Positions 9,503 through 16,947 of a DNA stretch of 64,000 bases are shown here, one piece after another. Source of the DNA: Flavobacterium franklandianum (GTDB lineage: Bacteria > Bacteroidota > Bacteroidia > Flavobacteriales > Flavobacteriaceae). The stretch spans positions 62,001-126,000 of the forward strand of contig NZ_VJZR01000006.1 in assembly GCF_007097365.1 (NCBI RefSeq). Reading direction: 5' to 3'. Position 1 is the stretch's first letter. Each line of letters begins with the position of its first letter. A program made the position numbers and the translations under genes. Below the pieces are notes generated by a model. The model saw only the letters and a list, made by a program, of their open reading frames with translations, made no database searches and was not told the DNA's origin.

Positions 9503-10322
9503 CTTTTTCTTTCTTTTTTTCTAAATTTATAATTTCGTCGCGGTTTTTACTTTTGATGATATAAACGTGACCTAAACTCGTCATATCATTAAATAATTTA
9601 ACATCTATTTTATAATAATTGGTTTTATCCTCATAATAAAGTCTGTCAACAGTTCCAATATTAATATTCTCTGGAAAAATAACGGATTGTCCGCCTGTTA
9701 CTATGGTATCTCCTTTTCTTATGGATGCTAATCTCGGCACATCTGTCAATTGTACAAAACCAGTACTTTTGCCATCCCAAGTTAAAGAACCGAAATGATT
9801 TGATTTTTTTAGTTTTGCGTTTATCTGAGATTTTGTATTTAAAATACTGATTACAGTAGCGAAGTTGCTGGAAGTGTTATCAATTACCCCAACAATTCCT
9901 AAACTATTAATGACACCCATGTCGGATTTCACACCTTGAAGACTGCCCGAATTAATAGTTAGGTAATTTTCGTGTGTATTAAAAGTGTTGTGAATTACTT
10001 TAGAAACTATAATATCTGAGGGAATTACACCTTTCAGGCTGTCTAGTTTTGGAATTGCAGAAGTGTCTTTGGCATTAAAAAGAAGACTTCTTAATTTTGC
10101 ATTTTCTTGTGCAAGCGCATCGTTTTGAGTTCTTAAATTCAAATATTCACTTACATTATTAATTCTTTCATAGACTCCGCCACTCAAAAAATTAGCCGAA
10201 CTTATAAGCTTACTTCGATGATACGAATGGGATTGAATAGAAAGCGATAGTGAAATGCCTAAAAGCAGCAAAAACAGCAATCTATTACTGTTTTTATATA
10301 TAAAATTAAATATTTGCTGCAT
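9495..10322 (-). CDS. mreC: Rod shape-determining protein MreC
   Basis: 275 residues. It has one N-terminal membrane helix (about 13-28), a short coiled coil around residues 60-80 (NDALAQENAKLRSLL) and a beta-rich periplasmic domain with the MreC pattern of GVINSLGIVGVI and GDTIVTGG. MreC links cytoplasmic MreB to PBP2 in the elongasome. It is separated from mreB by 58 bases. Confidence 0.93.
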   Translation of the reverse strand: MQQIFNFIYKNSNRLLFLLLLGISLSLSIQSHSYHRSKLISSANFLSGGVYERINNVSEYLNLRTQNDALAQENAKLRSLLFNAKDTSAIPKLDSLKGVIPSDIIVSKVIHNTFNTHENYLTINSGSLQGVKSDMGVINSLGIVGVIDNTSSNFATVISILNTKSQINAKLKKSNHFGSLTWDGKSTGFVQLTDVPRLASIRKGDTIVTGGQSVIFPENINIGTVDRLYYEDKTNYYKIDVKLFNDMTSLGHVYIIKSKNRDEIINLEKKKEKDE

Positions 10323-10380
10323 TTCTTAGCTGTATGATATATGTTGAAAATTTAAACTCGCCACCCCTAAACTAAACATT

Positions 10381-11409
10381 TTATTTTATTAAAACACTTT
10401 TAAATCTAGCAAGATTTTTAAGTGCCATTCCAGTTCCTCGAACCACAGCTCTTAAAGGATCTTCGGCGATATAAACAGGTAAATCTGTTTTTTGTGAAAT
10501 TCTTTTGTCAAGTCCTCTTAACATTGATCCTCCACCTGCAAGATAAATCCCAGTGTTGTAAATATCCGCTGCTAATTCTGGTGGTGTTTGAGATAAAGTT
10601 TCCATCACTGCATCTTCAACTCGTTGTATCGATTTGTCTAATGCTTTTGCAATTTCTCGATAAGAAACGGATACTTGTTTTGGTTTTCCAGTAAGTAAAT
10701 CCCTGCCTTGAACCGACATATCTTCTGGAGGAGTTTCTAAATCTTCGATAGCAGCTCCTACTTGAATTTTTATTTTTTCGGCAGTACTTTCTCCAACAAA
10801 AAGGTTGTGTTGAGTACGCATATAATATACGATGTCATTGGTGAAAACGTCACCTGCAATTTTAACCGATTTGTCGCAAACAATTCCGCCCAAAGCGATT
10901 ACGGCAATTTCTGTTGTTCCACCACCGATATCTACAATCATGTTTCCTTTAGGTTGCATAATGTCAATACCAATACCAATAGCAGCTGCCATAGGTTCGT
11001 GAATCAAATATACTTCTTTGCCATTCACGCGTTCGCACGATTCTTTTACGGCTCTCATCTCTACTTCGGTAATTCCAGAAGGAATACAAACCACCATTCT
11101 TAGTGCTGGAGTAAACATTCTTTTTTTCAAAGCGGGAATGCTTTTTATAAGCATGCTTATCATTTTTTCGGAAGCATCAAAATCAGCAATTACGCCATCT
11201 TTCAATGGCCTTATCGTTTTAATGTTTTCATGAGTTTTCCCTTGCATCATGTTGGCTTCTTTACCAACAGCAATGATTTTTCCTGAAACTCGATCACGAG
11301 CAACAATCGAAGGGCTATCAATAACAACTTTATCATTGTGAATGATTAAAGTGTTTGCGGTACCAAGGTCTATCGCAATATCCTCGGTCATGAAATCAAA
11401 AAATCCCAT
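10381..11409 (-). CDS. mreB: Actin-like cell shape protein MreB
   Basis: 342 residues, the usual length. Actin-fold nucleotide-binding motifs are clear: AIDLGTANTLI (phosphate 1), VDIGGGTTEIAVI (phosphate 2) and GIYLAGGGSMLRGLD (adenosine). MreB filaments orient cell-wall elongation under the inner membrane. It is the first gene of the mreB-mreC-mreD-mrdA-rodA run; purH lies 54 bases upstream in the same direction. Confidence 0.98.
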   Translation of the reverse strand: MGFFDFMTEDIAIDLGTANTLIIHNDKVVIDSPSIVARDRVSGKIIAVGKEANMMQGKTHENIKTIRPLKDGVIADFDASEKMISMLIKSIPALKKRMFTPALRMVVCIPSGITEVEMRAVKESCERVNGKEVYLIHEPMAAAIGIGIDIMQPKGNMIVDIGGGTTEIAVIALGGIVCDKSVKIAGDVFTNDIVYYMRTQHNLFVGESTAEKIKIQVGAAIEDLETPPEDMSVQGRDLLTGKPKQVSVSYREIAKALDKSIQRVEDAVMETLSQTPPELAADIYNTGIYLAGGGSMLRGLDKRISQKTDLPVYIAEDPLRAVVRGTGMALKNLARFKSVLIK

Positions 11410-11463
11410 AAGTTTAATAGGGTATAAAAATTTATAAAAAAATAATGTACAAAGCTAAACAAA

Positions 11464-12990
11464 TTAATGTTTGAAATGACGTGTTCCTGTAAATACCATT
11501 GCAACTTTATTTTCGTTGCAATAATCAATACTTAATTGATCTTTTATGGAGCCGCCTGGTTGAATAACTGCTGTGATTCCAGCGTTCTTTGCAATTTCTA
11601 CACAATCCGGAAAAGGGAAAAAAGCATCACTCGCCATTGAAGCACCTTCTAAGCTAAATCCAAATATACGTGCTTTCTCGATAGCTTGCAACAAGGCATC
11701 CACTCTTGAGGTTTGTCCTGTTCCTGATGAAATTAAAGTTCCGTTTTTTGCAAATACAATCGTGTTCGATTTGGTGTTTTTACATACTTTAGACGCAAAA
11801 ATCAAATCTTCTACTTCTTGTGAAGTTGGAGCTGTTACTGTAACGGTTTTTAAGTCTGCTTTAGTATCTGTGATGTTGTTTCTTTCTTGAACTAAAATTC
11901 CGTTTAGGCAAGTTCTTACTTGTTTTTGTGGTAATTCTACTTCGTTTTGAACCAATATAATTCTGTTTTTCTTTTCTTGTAAAATAACAAGGGCTGCTTC
12001 GTCATAACTTGGAGCAATCACTACTTCACAGAATAATTTGTTGATTTCGGTTGCAGTGGCCACGTCTATTTTTGTGTTCGCAATCAAAACTCCACCAAAA
12101 GCAGAAGTTGGATCGCAGGCCAATGCTACGTTATAAGCTTCGCTAATGGTTGGTCTTGTTGCCAATCCGCAAGCGTTATTGTGTTTCAAGATGGCGAATG
12201 TTGGTCCGTCATTTTTAAACTCGTTAATTAAATTTACCGCTGCATCAACATCTAATAAATTATTATAAGACAATTCTTTTCCGTGTACTTTTTGGAACAT
12301 GGCTTCAAAATCACCAAAGAAAAATCCTTTTTGATGTGGATTTTCGCCATATCTCAAGATTTGACCTTTTTCAATACTGGTTTTAAAAATAGTTTCGTCC
12401 GTATTGAAATAATTGAAAATCGCTGTATCATAATGAGAAGAAACATGGAATGCTTTTGTAGCAAACATTTTTCTATCTTCTAATGTTGTCGCGCCATTTT
12501 GTGTGTTAATCAAATCCAAAAGCAAAGGATATTCAGCTACCGATGGAATAATTACAGTGTCCTTGAAATTTTTTGCAGCAGCACGAATCAACGAAATACC
12601 ACCAATATCAATTTTTTCGATAATGTCTTCTTCGCTGGCTCCGGAAGCAACCGTTTTTTCGAAAGGATACAAGTCCACAATCACCAAATCGATTTGTGGA
12701 ATGTCGTATTCTTTCATTTGTTGCACATCTCTTTCATTGTCTTGACGATTCAAGATTCCTCCAAAGACTTTTGGATGCAAGGTTTTTACTCTTCCTCCAA
12801 GGATAGATGGATAAGAAGTAACATCTTCTACGGGAACAACTGGAATACCTAGATTTTTAATAAATTCTTCAGTTCCTCCAGTGGAATAAAAGATTACATT
12901 TTGCTCGTGTAATTTCTTTATTATGGGTTCTAAACCTTCTTTTGAAAAGACAGAAATTAATGCTGATTGAATTGTTTTTGTGGTGCTCAT
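11464..12990 (-). CDS. purH: Bifunctional AICAR transformylase / IMP cyclohydrolase PurH
   Basis: 508 residues from ATG 12990 (MSTTKTIQSALISVFSKEG). An in-frame extension to 13044 would add 18 residues that look non-coding. The N-terminal MGS-like IMP cyclohydrolase domain (about 1-200) contains FYSTGGTEEFI and GGRVKTLHPKVFGG; the C-terminal transformylase domain contains LRYGENPHQKG and KHNNACG. It catalyses the last two steps of IMP synthesis in the cytosol. Confidence 0.97.
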   Translation of the reverse strand: MSTTKTIQSALISVFSKEGLEPIIKKLHEQNVIFYSTGGTEEFIKNLGIPVVPVEDVTSYPSILGGRVKTLHPKVFGGILNRQDNERDVQQMKEYDIPQIDLVIVDLYPFEKTVASGASEEDIIEKIDIGGISLIRAAAKNFKDTVIIPSVAEYPLLLDLINTQNGATTLEDRKMFATKAFHVSSHYDTAIFNYFNTDETIFKTSIEKGQILRYGENPHQKGFFFGDFEAMFQKVHGKELSYNNLLDVDAAVNLINEFKNDGPTFAILKHNNACGLATRPTISEAYNVALACDPTSAFGGVLIANTKIDVATATEINKLFCEVVIAPSYDEAALVILQEKKNRIILVQNEVELPQKQVRTCLNGILVQERNNITDTKADLKTVTVTAPTSQEVEDLIFASKVCKNTKSNTIVFAKNGTLISSGTGQTSRVDALLQAIEKARIFGFSLEGASMASDAFFPFPDCVEIAKNAGITAVIQPGGSIKDQLSIDYCNENKVAMVFTGTRHFKH

Positions 12991-13154
12991 TGTGTAGTTA
13001 GAATTTTGTGGTGCAAAAGTAGTTTTTTTGATGATAAAATTCAAATCTATTTCTGTAACAATATTTTAAAAAAAGCTACTTATGAGTTATTGAATTTTCA
13101 TTAGGATTATGAATTATATTTTTGGAATTTTACAATAACATTAAACCCCGTTTT

Positions 13155-14402
13155 ATGCTAGTTTATTTTCGACTATTATCTGAGAGTTTCCGTTTTGCGA
13201 TGAATGCTTTGCGAAACAATAAACTGCGTACATTATTGTCGTTGCTTGGAGTAACCATTGGGATTTTTTCGATTATTGCAGTGCTCGCTGCCGTGGATTC
13301 ATTGGATAGAAAAATCACTAAGGATTTGAGTTCTTTAGATAAAAACACCATTTATTTGATGAAAATGTCTTTTGGGCCTTCAGAAATTCCACAGTGGAAA
13401 AGAGAACAATTTCCGAATGTAAAATACGATGAGTACCTGTATATGAAAGGTGCAATGACCAACACCGATCAAATGGGTTACCAAATATTTACCAAAAGCG
13501 AATCCATAAAATACGGCTCGAATACCGTTACCGATGTCAATGTCGTTCCTGTTTCGCACGAGTTTATTGACATACAAGGGTTGGAATTTGAGGAAGGTAG
13601 ATTTTATAGCGAGTCCGAAGCCAATTCGGCTGCTCCCGTTGCGGTAATTGGAAGTGATATTGCGAAATCTTTGTTTGAAGATGCCGATCCCATTGGAAAA
13701 AAAATCCGAATGTATGGACAACGCTTTACCGTTATTGGAGTTTTGAAAAAACAAGGTGCAGGAATGTTTGACAACAATGACAGTTCCGCTTTTATTCCGG
13801 TAAATTTCATCCGACAACGTTTTGGTGATAATAATAAAGGTTTAATTAATGTGATCATTTTTAAACCAACAAAAGGAGTAGATATGGATGCTTATAAAGC
13901 TGAAATATCTCAAAAACTAAGAGCCTTTCGCGGTGTGAAAGCAGGAGAAATCGATAATTTCTTTATAAATGTTTTCTCAGGACTTACGGATTTAATAGAC
14001 GGAATTATTTCTCAAATGAATGTAGTAGGGTGGATCATCAGCGGATTTTCCTTGCTTGTAGGCGGTTTTGGTATTGCCAATATTATGTTTGTTTCGGTTA
14101 AAGAAAGAACCAATTTGATAGGAATCCAAAAATCTCTTGGAGCCAAAAACCGATTTATATTATTTCAATTTTTGTTTGAAGCCATTATTCTTTCGGTAAT
14201 TGGTGGAATTATTGGTTTGTTGATGGTTTGGATTATTGCTATGGTTTTGACCAAGGCATTGGATTTTGAATTTGTTTTGGGAATGGGCAACATTCTTTTA
14301 GGAACAGGACTTGCCGCAATAATTGGTCTGATTTCAGGAATTCTTCCTGCAATCGCCGCTTCAAATTTAGATCCTGTGGAAGCGATTAGAACTGGATTTT
14401 AG
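13155..14402 (+). CDS. ABC transporter permease, MacB/FtsX type
   Basis: 415 residues from ATG 13155; the longer frame from TTG 13122 adds 11 unlikely residues. It has one N-terminal membrane helix (about 28-50), a large extracytoplasmic MacB core domain (about 55-260) and three C-terminal helices of the FtsX domain, ending in the usual LDPVEAIRTGF-type tail. No ATPase gene adjoins it, so the partner must be elsewhere. Members export peptides, lipoproteins or antibiotics, or transmit envelope signals; the substrate cannot be told. Confidence 0.9.
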   Translation: MLVYFRLLSESFRFAMNALRNNKLRTLLSLLGVTIGIFSIIAVLAAVDSLDRKITKDLSSLDKNTIYLMKMSFGPSEIPQWKREQFPNVKYDEYLYMKGAMTNTDQMGYQIFTKSESIKYGSNTVTDVNVVPVSHEFIDIQGLEFEEGRFYSESEANSAAPVAVIGSDIAKSLFEDADPIGKKIRMYGQRFTVIGVLKKQGAGMFDNNDSSAFIPVNFIRQRFGDNNKGLINVIIFKPTKGVDMDAYKAEISQKLRAFRGVKAGEIDNFFINVFSGLTDLIDGIISQMNVVGWIISGFSLLVGGFGIANIMFVSVKERTNLIGIQKSLGAKNRFILFQFLFEAIILSVIGGIIGLLMVWIIAMVLTKALDFEFVLGMGNILLGTGLAAIIGLISGILPAIAASNLDPVEAIRTGF

Positions 14403-14461
14403 TATTAAGGTTGCAGTTTTCAAAAACAATGTTTCTTTTTTTATTGACATTCCTAATTCTT

Positions 14462-14515
14462 TATATTTGTCACACTGTAAGCGTCTCAGAGCGCTTAAGC
14501 AATTAGTGACAAATA
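14462..14515. promoter_or_regulatory. Nested palindrome overlapping a TATATTTG -7-like box
   Basis: An exact 10-bp inverted repeat (14464-14473 with 14506-14515) encloses a second one, TAAGCG / CGCTTA (14478-14483, 14492-14497). The outer left arm overlaps a TATATTTG box at 14462-14469. A TTG lies 15 bases upstream of the box, shorter than the usual 17-23 spacing. It could be an operator or a structured RNA start. The nearest gene, the secreted protein at 14668, is about 150 bases downstream. Confidence 0.45.
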
Positions 14516-14667
14516 GAAAGAATGTTTACTTGTGAGCAATATTGTTACATTAAAAATGTTAAGAATATTATAATAAGACAATTGAAATTTAAAATGGTTT
14601 AATGTACTTTAGCTTTAGTTTAAAACATTCTTTTTAATGACCAACTCAGTGGTAAAAAAAACAATAA

Positions 14668-15462
14668 ATGTGTAAAAAAATAATACTCTTTTTTTTTGTT
14701 TTTCAACTCGTTTCAGTGTTTGCCCAAGAGCAGAAAATTGTCGCAAAACAAATCGAAATACTACAAAAAGACATCGATATTTTTGTTGGTTTTGATGGTA
14801 TGGGGAATCTATATTACATCAAGAATAATGTTTTTTATAAAAAAAATAAGCAGGAATTGTGGCAGTATAAAAATGTTTCATTAGGTAAAATCACTAAAAT
14901 AGACTTCCAAAATCAATTGAAAATAATGTTGTTTTATGAGAATTTCAATACCATAATACTTTTAGACAATCAATTGAATGAAACACAAAAGATTAATTTT
15001 TCTGAAAATGAGATTCCAATAATAGTGGAAGCAACAGGAATAGCCTCTCAAAACCGACTTTGGATTTATAACAGTTTGACTCAAGAAATTGGTTTTTTTG
15101 ATTATTTAAAAAATACTTTTCAATCGATAACGCCCTCTTTTCGAGGAAATTTAAAACACTATGAATCCGATTTCAATACTTTTCAATGGATTGATGATAA
15201 ATTGAATTGGTATGCAGTAGATATTTTTGGAAAAATCACAACAAAGGGAAAAATATCTGATTTTGACCAAATTCAATTTGGTACCAACCAAGAAATTTTT
15301 TTTTCGAAGGACGGAAAATTATTTCTACAAGATTTAAATAAGAATAGTTTTTACACTATTGAGAATGTGGATAAATCATTTAAAAATTTCTTCTACAAAG
15401 ACCAAATTTTGTCTATTTTTACCGACCAAGGAATTACGAATTATAAAATCACAATACCATAA
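14668..15462 (+). CDS. Secreted protein of unknown function, beta-propeller-like
   Basis: 264 residues with a signal peptide (MCKKIILFFFVFQLVSVFAQ, probable cleavage after the Ala/Gln region). The mature part is rich in alternating hydrophobic strands with recurring patterns such as DGMGNLYYI, NRLWIYN and DGKLFLQD, reminiscent of propeller blades. I cannot name a family. Its stop overlaps the start of the next gene by one base (TAATG), so the two are translationally coupled. Confidence 0.8.
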   Translation: MCKKIILFFFVFQLVSVFAQEQKIVAKQIEILQKDIDIFVGFDGMGNLYYIKNNVFYKKNKQELWQYKNVSLGKITKIDFQNQLKIMLFYENFNTIILLDNQLNETQKINFSENEIPIIVEATGIASQNRLWIYNSLTQEIGFFDYLKNTFQSITPSFRGNLKHYESDFNTFQWIDDKLNWYAVDIFGKITTKGKISDFDQIQFGTNQEIFFSKDGKLFLQDLNKNSFYTIENVDKSFKNFFYKDQILSIFTDQGITNYKITIP

Positions 15463-16076
15463 TGCACATAGCAGTAGCAGGAAACATAGGAGCCGGAAAA
15501 ACGACATTGACCCGTTTATTGGCGAAACATTTTAAATGGGAACCGCATTACGAAGACGTTGTCGACAATCCTTACTTGGATGATTTTTATCATCAAATGG
15601 AACGTTGGTCTTTTAATTTACAGATTTATTTCTTGAATAGTCGTTTTCGTCAGGTATTGCAGATTCGCGAAAGCGGTAAAAAAATCATTCAAGACAGAAC
15701 GATTTATGAAGACGCCCATATTTTTGCGCCCAATCTTCACGCCATGGGATTGATGACTAATCGTGATTTTCAAAACTATTCTTCTTTGTTTGAATTGATG
15801 GAATCTAAAGTTGAAGCGCCCGATATGCTTATTTATTTGCGCAGTTCTATTCCTAATTTAGTTGGGCAAATTCACAAACGTGGTCGCGAATACGAAAACA
15901 CCATTTCTATAGATTACCTCAACCGATTGAACGAGCGCTACGAAGCTTGGATTCAAACGTATACTAAAGGAAAATTACTGATAATCGATGTAGATAACAT
16001 AAATTTTGTCGATAATCCCGAAGATTTAGGAATGATTATCAATAAAATTGATGCGGAGTTGAATGGATTGTTTTAG
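15462..16076 (+). CDS. Deoxynucleoside kinase (dNK/dGK family)
   Basis: 204 residues. The P-loop GNIGAGKTT is at residues 7-15, and the DRTIYEDAHIF segment is the DR(S/T) substrate-binding motif of the family, with RGREYE as the lid region. It phosphorylates deoxynucleosides for salvage; the exact base preference cannot be read from sequence. It shares TAATG with the preceding secreted-protein gene. Confidence 0.93.
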   Translation: MHIAVAGNIGAGKTTLTRLLAKHFKWEPHYEDVVDNPYLDDFYHQMERWSFNLQIYFLNSRFRQVLQIRESGKKIIQDRTIYEDAHIFAPNLHAMGLMTNRDFQNYSSLFELMESKVEAPDMLIYLRSSIPNLVGQIHKRGREYENTISIDYLNRLNERYEAWIQTYTKGKLLIIDVDNINFVDNPEDLGMIINKIDAELNGLF

Positions 16077-16105
16077 AATTCAAATTTCTATAAATTATAA
16101 AATAT

Positions 16106-16133
16106 GCCTTTCGAAAGTGAGGCTTTTTTTTTA
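16106..16133 (+). terminator. Terminator after deoxynucleoside kinase
   Basis: A GCCTTTC / GTGAGGC stem with a GAAA loop followed by nine T residues, 30 bases after the kinase stop. Confidence 0.7.
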
Positions 16134-16157
16134 ATTTAGTCTTTTTTAAAACCATAT

Positions 16158-16188
16158 TTCCCAAATAGGGAATTTTATACTATCTTTG
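16158..16188 (+). promoter_or_regulatory. higBA promoter with embedded operator-like repeat
   Basis: A TATCTTTG -7 box (16181-16188) lies 16 bases before the higB ATG, giving a very short leader. The inverted repeat TTCCC-AAATA-GGGAA (16158-16172) sits just upstream, within the promoter, where an autoregulatory HigA dimer would be expected to bind. The operator role is inference. Confidence 0.6.
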
Positions 16189-16204
16189 ACAATCAAAATC
16201 ATCT

Positions 16205-16501
16205 ATGAGAATAATTGCTAAAAGAACCTTGCAAAATTTTTGGGAGCAATATCCAAACTCCAAACAGCAATTATTGGCTTGGTATCAGGTTTTCGATAAA
16301 AATATATTTGAGAATTCGAATGCTATAAAATCTGTTTTTGGTTCAGCTGATTTTGTTGGCAATAATAAAGTTGTCTTTAATATTTGCGGCAATCATTATC
16401 GATTAATCGTAAAAATTAATTATTTGACACAAATTGTCTATATTTTGTTCGTAGGAACGCACACTGAATATGATGATTTGAAAGACATTAAAAACTTATA
16501 A
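16205..16501 (+). CDS. higB: HigB-family type II toxin (mRNA interferase)
   Basis: 98 residues, basic, matching the HigB toxin family with the typical core RLIVKINY and the ending FVGTHTEYDDL. Members are RelE-fold ribosome-dependent mRNA endonucleases. The gene comes first, followed two bases later by an HTH antitoxin, which is the inverted order characteristic of higBA loci. Confidence 0.88.
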   Translation: MRIIAKRTLQNFWEQYPNSKQQLLAWYQVFDKNIFENSNAIKSVFGSADFVGNNKVVFNICGNHYRLIVKINYLTQIVYILFVGTHTEYDDLKDIKNL

Positions 16502-16503
16502 AA

Positions 16504-16872
16504 ATGGAAATACGTCCTATAAAAACAGAAAAAGATTATGACTTGGCTTTAGAAAGAGTAAACACTCTTTTTGATGCTAAACCCAATACTAATGAAGGAG
16601 ATGAATTGGATATTTTAGTTACGCTCATAGAAAAATACGAACAAATTAATTACCCAATTCCCGAACCAGATCCTATTGAAGCGATTAAATTTATGATGGA
16701 ACAAAACGGACTTACAGATGCGGATTTGGGTGTTATTTTGAATAGCCGTTCAAGAGTAACTGAAATATTCAAACGCAAAAGAGCATTAACAATTAGACAA
16801 ATTCGTTTGCTTACTGAAAGTCTTCATATTCCAGCTTCTACTTTAATTAAAGAATATGCTTTAAAACAATAG
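16504..16872 (+). CDS. higA: HigA-family antitoxin, HTH regulator
   Basis: 122 residues. The C-terminal half (about 62-115) is a Cro/CI-type helix-turn-helix (LTDADLGVILNSRSRVTEIF). The N-terminal half, acidic with a DYDLALERVN start, is typical of the HigA class that pairs with this HigB family. It should neutralise the toxin and repress the promoter. Confidence 0.9.
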   Translation: MEIRPIKTEKDYDLALERVNTLFDAKPNTNEGDELDILVTLIEKYEQINYPIPEPDPIEAIKFMMEQNGLTDADLGVILNSRSRVTEIFKRKRALTIRQIRLLTESLHIPASTLIKEYALKQ

Positions 16873-16892
16873 TTTTCAATCCTTATTTACAC

Positions 16893-16923
16893 AAAAATGT
16901 CCCGAAATTTTCGGGACATTTTT
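16893..16923. terminator. Bidirectional terminator between higA and hppA
   Basis: Arms AAAATGTCCCGAAA and TTTCGGGACATTTT form a long stem with A and T runs on both sides, serving the convergent higBA and hppA transcripts. Confidence 0.85.
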
Positions 16924-16947
16924 GATTTTATACAGAAACTAAAATAA

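Noticed and set aside
12991..13044. N-terminal extension of purH
   Set aside because: The extra residues lie in AT-rich leader sequence and the family begins at the ATG at 12990.
13122..13154. TTG start for the ABC permease
   Set aside because: The added 11 residues are polar and precede the expected cytoplasmic N-terminus; ATG 13155 is better.
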